A stretch of DNA of 35,743 bases from a bacterium (GTDB lineage Bacteria; Ratteibacteria; UBA8468; B48-G9; DTJG01). How positions within the stretch are numbered: position 1 is the first letter of the stretch; every line of letters begins with the position of its first letter. The notes under the pieces are model-generated. The model was not told the DNA's origin and searched no databases. It saw only the letters and a program-made list of their open reading frames with translations. Made by a program: the position numbers and the translations under genes. Positions 27,768 through 35,743 of the stretch are shown one piece after another. Location: positions 1 through 35,743 of the forward strand of contig JAOAAW010000195.1 in the NCBI GenBank assembly GCA_026418655.1, read 5' to 3'.

Positions 27768-29702
27768 TTAAATCCAGAATATTATGTTTCCCTGTTTTTT
27801 GGCAAAAAAGTCAATAAATACCCATATTCCTGCACAGGTATAGAAACCCAGTGGTAACCCTAAGAAAAAGTACTTACTTTTTTCATATGCTTTTACACCA
27901 CCATACTTGAGAATGATCTTTTTTATTAACCACGCAATAAAAATGGAAAACCACAACATGTCCATCAGCCACACAGGTCCAATGACAAACCCAATTGGAT
28001 GAAGTGGCCACCATAAAAACTGTTGTCTCATAAACATAAGTCCAGACATCACAGCCAGTCCGATACCACGACACAACCAGCCAATTTTGTTTGAATCAGT
28101 CGGATTGTTAATTAAATCTGTTATGTAATTAAAAGGAGCTTGAGGTCCACCTCTGAAAAACCAGCTATTAAGGTTAATACCACCGTATTTGTAAGAAATC
28201 TTGAGCATAAATATTATGGTGGTAATGATATTGACAAAAATTGCTGCCATAATTGCCCAGAAAAGATATCTTTTTACCTTGCTGAATCTGTCCATAATCT
28301 TTAATGACATGCTGCTGGCAGACATTGGAAAGGTTCTTAAATCTGCGCTGTAAACATAGGTAAGACCTAAAGCAACCAGTACTGAAACAGGAATGTGTTT
28401 ACTTCCCCACATGGAGATAATAATTGAGGAAGATATGATTGTTGCAACAAGTGTTGGGATACCTGCCTCACAGACAATCCTTGTAAGAACAAGGAAAATT
28501 ATCAGGGCAAATACATAAAATACCAGTCCTATGGTCCAATTGAGACCCGAGTATTTCAACCATCCAAGAACAACCAATGAGCCGATAATAAATCCCCAGA
28601 ACGCAGTTTTATATGAGAGAATCTCGTCAGAATCATCAATTGCTTTTTTCCCGATAGCATTTCTCCATATATCTCTGAAATGACTTCTGGCGATGTACAG
28701 ACTGTATGCTACCATTGCAAACATTGCACCTGTACCTAAATGTGCGAAGATTGCATAGCCAGCACATCCATAAATGCCTATATTTTCAGTGCTTGATATA
28801 CCTGTGATGTTAAAAATACCTCTGATAACCTGGAAAATAAGACTGAAAAACCATAAAGAAAAACTTACTTCAAGATTGGCAAGGTATACAAACCCAATAA
28901 CAGGAAAACTTATGCGAAAAACAAGGTTCTGGGTGTTTCTGAATACAGATATACTTTGCTGAAGTCTTGGAGCAGGAATAAGTTCATTGTAAGCATGTAA
29001 AGCAATAAATGTACCTGCCAGAAAGGCAATACCAAATCCAAGCCACATTAAGGGATTTTTGAAAAATCCTGGAAGATATGCACGTTTCCCCTTTACTTCC
29101 TGTTCTTTCACCATTTCTGTTGGCAAAATGGTCAGTGGATATACAAGTTTTTCTCTTTCCATCCACTGTCTTCTCAGCATAACAACTATGCATATTGTAC
29201 AGAAATAAAATACAAGAAGAAAAGGAATCCAGAGGGAAAGTGGTTTTATCCATGGAGTCCATGGGATGGTTTTACCTTTTGGAAGACCTTCAAAAAAATA
29301 TGTTACTGCATCCGGATCTGTTACAATCAAATTCTTATTCAAATGAGGAACAATCAAATTCAACCATTCATTCTGAGGGTTAGCATAATAGGTCGGCGCT
29401 GAAATCATTGGAAGAATTTGGCTTCCAAGACCCATTTCAGTAACAGAACATGCCACCAGCATCATGCAGTAAACAAGCAAAAGTTCTCCAGGTCTGAATG
29501 CCAGCTTCTGTTTTATTCTTTTCAGGAGTGTGTTTACAAAGAAAACAAGGAAGAAAAACAATGTGATGGCAGCAACAGGCATATGGTCTATTGCCAAATA
29601 TGAACCATTGTTAATGTCCACGGAAACATGGTCATAGATAGCAATAAATATTGAAAGCAATATGCCTGTTATGAATGAACGCAAAGTAAAAACTTTTTCC
29701 AC
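27768..29702 (-). CDS. Polytopic membrane protein, DUF6785/OPT-like family
   Basis: Many predicted TM segments; RPGELLLVYCMMLVACSVTEMGLGSQILPMISAPTYYANPQNEW...MEREKLVYPLTILPTEMV pattern; about 640 aa. Confidence 0.75.
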   Translation of the reverse strand: MEKVFTLRSFITGILLSIFIAIYDHVSVDINNGSYLAIDHMPVAAITLFFFLVFFVNTLLKRIKQKLAFRPGELLLVYCMMLVACSVTEMGLGSQILPMISAPTYYANPQNEWLNLIVPHLNKNLIVTDPDAVTYFFEGLPKGKTIPWTPWIKPLSLWIPFLLVFYFCTICIVVMLRRQWMEREKLVYPLTILPTEMVKEQEVKGKRAYLPGFFKNPLMWLGFGIAFLAGTFIALHAYNELIPAPRLQQSISVFRNTQNLVFRISFPVIGFVYLANLEVSFSLWFFSLIFQVIRGIFNITGISSTENIGIYGCAGYAIFAHLGTGAMFAMVAYSLYIARSHFRDIWRNAIGKKAIDDSDEILSYKTAFWGFIIGSLVVLGWLKYSGLNWTIGLVFYVFALIIFLVLTRIVCEAGIPTLVATIISSSIIISMWGSKHIPVSVLVALGLTYVYSADLRTFPMSASSMSLKIMDRFSKVKRYLFWAIMAAIFVNIITTIIFMLKISYKYGGINLNSWFFRGGPQAPFNYITDLINNPTDSNKIGWLCRGIGLAVMSGLMFMRQQFLWWPLHPIGFVIGPVWLMDMLWFSIFIAWLIKKIILKYGGVKAYEKSKYFFLGLPLGFYTCAGIWVFIDFFAKKQGNIIFWI

Positions 29703-29704
29703 AT

Positions 29705-31147
29705 TTACTCCTTTGTAAGATTCTGTTCAATATAGTAAGTAAATCTGAGTAAATCGAGTTCTTTAAATGCAGGTGCAAGAATCTGCATGCCCATTGGAAG
29801 TTTATCAGAAGAAAATCCGATTGGCAAATTTATGCCTGGAATTCCTGCAAGATTGGCACCAACCGTATAAATATCAGAGAGATACATCATTAATGGATTG
29901 GCTGCTTTTTCACCGAGTTTAAAAGCGGTTTCAGGTGTTGTCGGAGTGATGATGAAATCAACGGCTTTGAAGGCAGATTTAAAATCTTCTATTATTAGGG
30001 TACGAACTTTTTGTGCCTTCAGATAATAAGCATCATAATATCCTGCAGAAAGAACGAAAGTTCCCAGCATTATACGTCTTTTTGTTTCATCTCCAAAGCC
30101 TTCTCCCCTTGAATTTACATAAAGATCATAAACAGTATCAGAATTTTTGCTCCTGTATCCGAATTTCACTCCATCAAATCTTGCCAGATTTGTACTGGCT
30201 TCTGCTGTTGAAATTATGTAATATGTGGGAATTCCATAGTGTGTATGTGGGAGCGTAATGTTTTTTATATGGAATCCATCATTAGCAAGTAAGTCAAGAA
30301 TCTTGTTGATTTTTTCCCTTATTTGTGAAGAAAGTCCCTTTTCAAAATATTCTTCAGGAATCCCCACTGTTATTTTGCTTCTTTCAAGTGGTTTTTCAAT
30401 TTCTTTATCATACTCTGGCACAGGTATATCGCAACATGTTGAATCACACTCATCATAACCTGCAATAACCTTCAAAATCAGGGCTACATCCTTAACATTT
30501 TTTGCAAATGGTCCAATCTGGTCAAGTGAAGAACCGAATGCTACCAGTCCGTATCTTGAAACCCTTCCATAGGAAGGTTTAAGTCCAACAACCCCACAAA
30601 AACTTGCTGGTTGCCTTATTGAACCGCCGGTATCAGAACCAAGTGCACCTGGCGACATATTGGCTGCAACCGCTGCTGCTGAACCGCCACTGGAACCACC
30701 AGGTACTCTCTGCGTATCAAATGGATTCAATGTTGGTCCGAACGCAGAATTTTCTGTGGATGAACCAAATGCAAACTCATCCATATTGGTCTTCCCGATA
30801 AGAATAGCGCCGGCATCTCTGAGCTTTTTAATGACATGGGCATCAAAAGGGCTCATATAACCTTTCAAAATTTTTGAGGCACATGTGGTTGGCTGGTCCA
30901 CTGTGCAGATATTATCTTTTATGGCTATCGGTATTCCCTCAAGGGCACCTATTTCACCTTCCAGATATCTTTTTTGACTTATTTCTGCCTGTCTTAAACA
31001 TTCATGATTTATATGAAGAAAAGCATTGAGGAGTTTGTTTTTTTCATTGATTGCTGAAAGATAGGTGTTAACTAATTCAATGACTGATATTTCTCTTTTT
31101 TCAAGAAGTGCCTTAATTTCACACAGACTTAAGCGTGTGATATCCAT
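29705..31147 (-). CDS. gatA: Asp-tRNA(Asn)/Glu-tRNA(Gln) amidotransferase subunit A
   Basis: GIPIAIKDNICTVDQPTTCASKIL, GKTNMDEFAFGSSTENSAFGPTLNPFD, VPGGSSGGSAAAVAANMSPGALGSDTGGSIRQPASFCGVVGLKPSYGRVSRYGLVAFGSSLDQIGP. Met12 (31147) preferred as start because it follows the leuC-like stop by 1 nt. Confidence 0.96.
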   Translation of the reverse strand: MDITRLSLCEIKALLEKREISVIELVNTYLSAINEKNKLLNAFLHINHECLRQAEISQKRYLEGEIGALEGIPIAIKDNICTVDQPTTCASKILKGYMSPFDAHVIKKLRDAGAILIGKTNMDEFAFGSSTENSAFGPTLNPFDTQRVPGGSSGGSAAAVAANMSPGALGSDTGGSIRQPASFCGVVGLKPSYGRVSRYGLVAFGSSLDQIGPFAKNVKDVALILKVIAGYDECDSTCCDIPVPEYDKEIEKPLERSKITVGIPEEYFEKGLSSQIREKINKILDLLANDGFHIKNITLPHTHYGIPTYYIISTAEASTNLARFDGVKFGYRSKNSDTVYDLYVNSRGEGFGDETKRRIMLGTFVLSAGYYDAYYLKAQKVRTLIIEDFKSAFKAVDFIITPTTPETAFKLGEKAANPLMMYLSDIYTVGANLAGIPGINLPIGFSSDKLPMGMQILAPAFKELDLLRFTYYIEQNLTKE

Positions 31148-31148
31148 G

Positions 31149-32405
31149 TCATAAGAATTCCCTGGGATCAGAAACTTCACCCTTTATTGCCGATGCTGCA
31201 ACTGTTGCAGGTGAAGCAAGATAAATAAAAGCTTCAGGGTTTCCCATTCTACCCTTAAAATTTCTATTCGCTGTTGATATTACCACCTCACCATCAGCAG
31301 GTATTCCCTGATGGGTTCCAACGCATGGACCGCAACCTGGATTTGTTACACAGCAACCACTTTCCATGAAAATTCTTATATACCCTTTTTTCATTGCTTC
31401 AAGATAAATCTTCCTTGAGCCAGGAGTTATTATTGTACGTACATCAGGATGGACTTTCTTTCCTCTTAAAATCTTTGCTGCGATTGCAAGATCTTCCAAT
31501 CTTCCATTGGTGCATGTTCCAATAAAGGCCTGATTGATTTTAGTGCCCTTAATTTCTTCAACAGGGCATACATTATCAACGGTATGCGGTTTTGCAACAA
31601 GGGGTTCAAGTTTACTAACATCAAGATGGACTTCATTGACATATATTGCATCTGCATCTGCGAAAACAGGACTGAATTTTTCCTCGGATGCAAAACTTTT
31701 TAGATATTTTTCAAGGATTTCATCATAATCCATCACACAGTTTTTTCCACCTATCTCAGTTACAAGATTTGCTATTGTAAATCGTGCGTCCATGGAAAGA
31801 TTTTTTACTGTATCTCCCTTTATTTCAACGCTCTGGTAAACTGCTCCCCTTGCGGTAAGAGTTTTTACCATTAGAAGACCCATATCTTTTGCAAAAACAC
31901 CCTTTTTCAATTTCCCAGAAAATACAATTTTTGTGCTGTAGGGTACCCTGAACCACTGTTTTCCTGTTAGCATTGCAATAGCAATATCTGTTGAGCCCAT
32001 GCCACAGGCCATCAGATTCATCGCTCCATATGTGGGAGTATGACTATCTGCACCAAGTACCAATTGACCTGGTCTTAAGAATCCTTTTTCTGGCATAAGG
32101 ACATGGCACACTCCTTCACCAATTTCCATCTTTCTTATTCCATACTTTTGTACAAATTCTCTCATAATCTTATGGAGGGAAGAAACTCCCATATTCGGAC
32201 TTGGCGCACTGTGGTCAAAAACAAAACAGATTCTATCAGGATTAAAAACCCTGTCTCCTTCCAGGGACTCAAACGCCTTTATTACAAGTGGTGCTGTACC
32301 ATCCTGTGCCATGACGAAATCAACCTTTGCAAGACATATTTCACCTGCAGTAACGTGTTTTCCTGCATGGCTTGATAAAATCTTTTCTGCTATGGTCTGG
32401 CCCAC
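31149..32405 (-). CDS. 3-isopropylmalate dehydratase/homoaconitase-type large subunit (LeuC-like aconitase superfamily)
   Basis: MGQTIAEKILSSHAGKHVTAGEI, FVFDHSAPSPN, GADSHTPTYGAMNLMACGMGSTDIA, FIGTCTNGRLEDLAIAAKIL, ESGCCVTNPGCGPCVGTHQGIPADGEVVISTANRNFKGRMG (Fe-S Cys and substrate motifs). Confidence 0.93.
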   Translation of the reverse strand: MGQTIAEKILSSHAGKHVTAGEICLAKVDFVMAQDGTAPLVIKAFESLEGDRVFNPDRICFVFDHSAPSPNMGVSSLHKIMREFVQKYGIRKMEIGEGVCHVLMPEKGFLRPGQLVLGADSHTPTYGAMNLMACGMGSTDIAIAMLTGKQWFRVPYSTKIVFSGKLKKGVFAKDMGLLMVKTLTARGAVYQSVEIKGDTVKNLSMDARFTIANLVTEIGGKNCVMDYDEILEKYLKSFASEEKFSPVFADADAIYVNEVHLDVSKLEPLVAKPHTVDNVCPVEEIKGTKINQAFIGTCTNGRLEDLAIAAKILRGKKVHPDVRTIITPGSRKIYLEAMKKGYIRIFMESGCCVTNPGCGPCVGTHQGIPADGEVVISTANRNFKGRMGNPEAFIYLASPATVAASAIKGEVSDPREFL

Positions 32406-32419
32406 TTAAAATTTCCTGT

Positions 32420-33652
32420 TTAAGGAGTTACTGTCATCAAAAGCCTTGCTTCTTCTGGATGTCTTGCAACAAAAAGAAGTTCATCGTCTGTCAAGGGTTT
32501 CTGGGTATGAACATTTGCGTATCTGGCAAGTTCAAGGATTTTCCTTGCCTCTTCTTCATCTTTGAATTCAACCTCAAGCTTTCCATAAATATTCCTCAAA
32601 CCCTTTATTCCACTGTATTCACCAAGAATAATCATCCTTCCTGTCTCAATAATTTCTGGTTCTCCTCTGCCCAATTCTTCAAAATCGTACAGTTCATAGT
32701 TTCTTCTATCTTTCAGGGCACCATCAACATGAATGCCCGAGGAGTGAGCAAAGGCATTTGCACCAACACCAACCTGATTGATGGGTATGGGAACCTTAAA
32801 GGCATATGAAGCATAATGAGCAATTTTCCAGGACATTGACAGATTTATCCTCTCATCAAGCTGATATTTTCCAGCCATTCCAGCACCGTATTTGCAGGCA
32901 AGTAGTACAGATATAAGGTCTGCATTTCCTGCTCTTTCTCCCATTCCGTTGATTGTTGTGTTGATGTATGCGTCTACACCAGCATCAATTGCTGCCTTTG
33001 CGCCCGCAATTGAACAGGCAACAGCCATCCCCAGATCATTGTGGCAATGCAATTCCACAGGCATTTTTGTCTTTGAAGCAAGCTGGTAAACTCTTTCATA
33101 AATTGTAAATGGTGTATCATAACCGAGGGTATCACAATATCGTATTCTTTCCGCGCCATGTTCCTTTCCTGCAAGGGTAAATTCTATAAGATGGTTGATG
33201 TCAGTTCTTGATGCGTCCTCTGCATTGACCCCTATTGTTTTTGCGCCATGAGCTTTTGCGGCATCAACAGCAGATGTCATATCTTTGATAACACCTGAAA
33301 AATCCCTTTTACCCTGGAATTTACCCATTATCATCTGTTGGGATGTTGAAATTGAGAGATTTACGTGTTCAAGGTCAGGAACATTTTTGAATGCTTCTTC
33401 AACGTCTTCAACAATTGCTCTCATCCAGCCAGAAATTCTTATTGGAACCAAAACTCCCTTTTTCACAAGGGAGATGTTTGCATTAAGATAGTTGATTTCA
33501 TGTTTTGTTACCGGAAAACCCGCTTCACTTTGAAATATTCCCATCTGATTGAGATAGATATTTATAAGAGTTTTCTCAAGTTTTGCAAGGCCCAGCCGCG
33601 CTGTCTGCACTCCATCTCTATTCGTCACATCAACTATATATATTTTTGGCAT
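32420..33652 (-). CDS. Homocitrate synthase/isopropylmalate synthase superfamily; resembles Re-citrate synthase-type enzymes
   Basis: VDVTNRDGVQTARLGLAKLEKTLINIYLNQMGIFQSEAGFPVTKHEINYLNANISLVKKG...VNAEDASRTDINHL...YCDTLGYDTPFTIYE...VELHCHNDLGMAVACSIAGAKAAIDAGVDAYINTTINGMGERAGNADL (LeuA/HCS signatures). The Re-citrate subtype is from memory. Confidence 0.88.
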   Translation of the reverse strand: MPKIYIVDVTNRDGVQTARLGLAKLEKTLINIYLNQMGIFQSEAGFPVTKHEINYLNANISLVKKGVLVPIRISGWMRAIVEDVEEAFKNVPDLEHVNLSISTSQQMIMGKFQGKRDFSGVIKDMTSAVDAAKAHGAKTIGVNAEDASRTDINHLIEFTLAGKEHGAERIRYCDTLGYDTPFTIYERVYQLASKTKMPVELHCHNDLGMAVACSIAGAKAAIDAGVDAYINTTINGMGERAGNADLISVLLACKYGAGMAGKYQLDERINLSMSWKIAHYASYAFKVPIPINQVGVGANAFAHSSGIHVDGALKDRRNYELYDFEELGRGEPEIIETGRMIILGEYSGIKGLRNIYGKLEVEFKDEEEARKILELARYANVHTQKPLTDDELLFVARHPEEARLLMTVTP

Positions 33653-33677
33653 AAAAACCTCCCTTTAAAAAAACAAT

Positions 33678-34121
33678 TTATTTTATTTCAAGAGCCACAG
33701 GTTTCTGTGCCTCATGAGGATGGTTTGGACCGCGGTAGACCTTGAGTTTTTTAAGCAATGCTCTTCCCAGGCGGTTGTGTGGAAGCATCCCTTTAACAGC
33801 ATGCTCAATAATGGTCTCTGGGCTTTTTTCCATTAGGGACATGAATGTTTCCTTTTTTAAACCGCCCAGGTATCCAGAATGCCTGTAATAGACCTTATCA
33901 GTTATTTTTCTTCCTGTTACCTTCACTTTTTCAGCATTGACAACGATAACAAAATCTCCTGTATCAGCGTATGGAACATAACAGGGTTTGTGTTTCCCCA
34001 ACAAGATTCTTGCTATGTTTGATGCCAGTCTGCCAAGTGTTTTTCCCGTTGCATCCACAAGATAAAAATTTTTCTCAATCTTTGTTTTTCCATCAGGAAC
34101 AGGTGTTTTTTTCGTTTTCAT
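33678..34121 (-). CDS. rplM: 50S ribosomal protein L13
   Basis: [76 protein letters not shown]...[37 protein letters not shown]. Confidence 0.98.
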   Translation of the reverse strand: MKTKKTPVPDGKTKIEKNFYLVDATGKTLGRLASNIARILLGKHKPCYVPYADTGDFVIVVNAEKVKVTGRKITDKVYYRHSGYLGGLKKETFMSLMEKSPETIIEHAVKGMLPHNRLGRALLKKLKVYRGPNHPHEAQKPVALEIK

Positions 34122-34175
34122 ATTTCCCCCAATTCACAATTAAAGACATCCTGCTGACAATTTTATTTTGCCAAG

Positions 34176-34204
34176 ATTATACCCATTTCTGCGCCTGCTG
34201 TCAA
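34176..34204 (-). promoter_or_regulatory. Consensus sigma-70 promoter for the rplM transcription unit
   Basis: Minus strand TTGACA-(17 nt)-TATAAT, both hexamers perfect, about 55 nt upstream of the rplM ATG. Confidence 0.82.
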
Positions 34205-34244
34205 AAATTGGTTTCTATAATAAAATGTGATAGTATTGGAAATC

Positions 34245-35743
34245 ATGATAAAAAAAATTTTCGTTCCTGATTTTGAAAGGCCCATCAGAATACCTTCAAA
34301 AGTTAGATTAACTTTTGCAAAGCCAGAGGTTGTTTTATCCGGTAGTAAAATCACATTGAAATTGAGATTTTTTATCCCGATTGATGTAAAATCTGATAGC
34401 ATCCTTAAACTTCAATTGTTTGGTGGAAGAAACAACAAAGGAAACTTTCTCGGAATCCAGTGCGATGACGAAGAGAAGGACGGCTTTATTTCAGTAAAAT
34501 ATAAAAATCAGACACTCAGAATTTCACAGAAGAAAAATCCTTATGGTACAATCACAATAACTCCTGATAAGCAAGGTATAAAACAGGGTGATTATATCAG
34601 TGTGATACTGAAAAATGTTGAAATCGGAAAAGACCGGTTATTAAACAAATTTTTTGTTCTTTATCAGGATGGATTTCGCTCGCCGGATATTCCACATAAA
34701 CCTGAAAGTGTATGGAATGAAGAAAACCAGAAACAAATTCTTTCTGCCTGTATCATGCATATCCTTGGTGGTAAAATCCATCATTTAGAGTTGTACGCAC
34801 CTTCAACAGTTAAAGCCAATGAAAGGTTCTCATTGCTTATCAGGCCAGAAGATAAATTTCATAATCTATCATCAGAAGTTTTTAATGGGAGAATAGAAGT
34901 TTTTAATGGAAGAACACCATTAAAAGGTATCATTAAAAAAGTACAGAACTCAACCTGTGTAAAATTTGAAACTTCATTGAGAAAAAATGGTGTTTATAGG
35001 ATTACAGTAAGATATGGTGAAAAAAATTCTGTCAGCAACCCTGTCATTTGTGATAAAAAAGGAAAGTTTAATCTTTACTGGGGAATGATTCACGGGCATA
35101 CAGAAATGTCAGATGGTACTGGAACGATTGACTATTATTTTCATCAGCTAAAAAATGAGGCATGTCTTGATTTTGGCGCACCAGGAGACCATGACCACAC
35201 ATGGGAAACAACTGAAAAAATGTGGAAAAAAACCTGTGATACTGTTAAAAAATGGAACAAACCGGGTGAATTTATTACCTTTTTAGGTTATGAATGGGCA
35301 AAATGGAGAAGAAATGGTGACGGAGACAGAAATGTTTATTACTATTATGACAACAGACCGATGTACAGGTCTGATGAAGGACATTATCCAGACCCACCAT
35401 CGTTGTTCAGAGCATTGGAAAAAGAAAAAGCCATTATAATACCACATCACACAGCCCACGGTGGGAATTTTTGTGACTGGAAGGATCATGATATTGAAAA
35501 AGAACGACTTATTGAAATTTATCAGGAAAGAGGAAGTTATGAGTGTTCTGCGGAAAAAGGAAATCCAGTACCAGAATGCAAAAGCAAATGGGAAATTTAT
35601 GAAAAGGGCTATGTTGTAAATGCGCTTCTTTCTGGCTGGCGATGTGGATTTACAGGTGGTGGAGATGACCATATAGGGCACGCAGGAACAGATTTTCCAA
35701 GAGGTAATTGTAATTATAAAGATGGTCTTACAGGAGTTTTTGC
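34245..35743 (+). CDS. DUF3604-like PHP-type metal-dependent phosphoesterase/hydrolase, 3' end outside window
   Basis: Open frame from ATG 34245: MIKKIFVPDFERPIRIPSKVRLTFAKPEVV...; YWGMIHGHTEMSDGTGTIDYYFHQLKNEACLDFGAPGDHDHTW...IIIPHHTAHGGNF...GFTGGGDDHIGHAGTDFPRG metal-binding motifs. Runs off the edge, so it is absent from the ORF track. Confidence 0.85.
   Translation, partial: MIKKIFVPDFERPIRIPSKVRLTFAKPEVVLSGSKITLKLRFFIPIDVKSDSILKLQLFGGRNNKGNFLGIQCDDEEKDGFISVKYKNQTLRISQKKNPYGTITITPDKQGIKQGDYISVILKNVEIGKDRLLNKFFVLYQDGFRSPDIPHKPESVWNEENQKQILSACIMHILGGKIHHLELYAPSTVKANERFSLLIRPEDKFHNLSSEVFNGRIEVFNGRTPLKGIIKKVQNSTCVKFETSLRKNGVYRITVRYGEKNSVSNPVICDKKGKFNLYWGMIHGHTEMSDGTGTIDYYFHQLKNEACLDFGAPGDHDHTWETTEKMWKKTCDTVKKWNKPGEFITFLGYEWAKWRRNGDGDRNVYYYYDNRPMYRSDEGHYPDPPSLFRALEKEKAIIIPHHTAHGGNFCDWKDHDIEKERLIEIYQERGSYECSAEKGNPVPECKSKWEIYEKGYVVNALLSGWRCGFTGGGDDHIGHAGTDFPRGNCNYKDGLTGVF
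34875..34916 (+). repeat. In-frame 21-bp tandem duplication (two copies) within the DUF3604-like CDS
   Basis: gaagtttttaatgggagaata / gaagtttttaatggaagaaca, encoding EVFNGRI-EVFNGRT. Confidence 0.9.

Noticed and set aside
31148-31180. Upstream gatA start giving MKFLIPGNSYD and a 32-nt overlap with the leuC-like gene
   Set aside because: Met12 yields a typical GatA N-terminus (MDITRLSLCEIKALLEK) placed 1 nt after the upstream stop.
34163-34402. 79-aa minus-strand ORF from the track
   Set aside because: Covers the rplM promoter and the antisense of the DUF3604-like start; no recognisable protein features.
35283-35681. 132-aa minus-strand ORF
   Set aside because: Antisense shadow of the well-supported DUF3604-like CDS.

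Overview
The window reads as a compact, AT-rich, Gram-negative-type bacterial chromosome segment. My guess is an Omnitrophota/Lentisphaerae-like uncultured lineage, but this is low-confidence and rests on style only. Most genes lie on the minus strand in tightly packed runs: (1) pyrR-pyrB-uvrD/pcrA-purH (purH runs off the left edge); (2) tolC-like-lpxB-msbA; (3) a GntR/LacI-type regulator, a prepilin-like H-X9-DG protein, a PIG-L deacetylase, a beta-helix/glycosidase-like/F5-8C giant protein, a GH9-like protein and a CBM9/glycosidase-like/F5-8C giant protein, followed by a CFI-box-CTERM-like reading frame; (4) rplM, a Re-citrate/homocitrate synthase-like gene, a LeuC-type aconitase family gene, gatA, a DUF6785-like membrane protein, rfaE1, kdsB and pyrG. 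Plus-strand genes are a UroD-family protein, a secreted alpha/beta hydrolase and a class II aldolase, plus a DUF3604-like PHP-type protein running off the right edge. The best candidates for a second look are: a CFI-box-CTERM-like tail lying exactly -1 to the end of the 997-aa protein at an A5 run before the stop; the modular glycosidase-like operon with a palindromic operator candidate at its consensus promoter; a GH9-like protein lacking both a signal peptide and the usual second Asp of DxxD; and a probable AUU start codon. No tRNA, rRNA, CRISPR array or transposon was seen.
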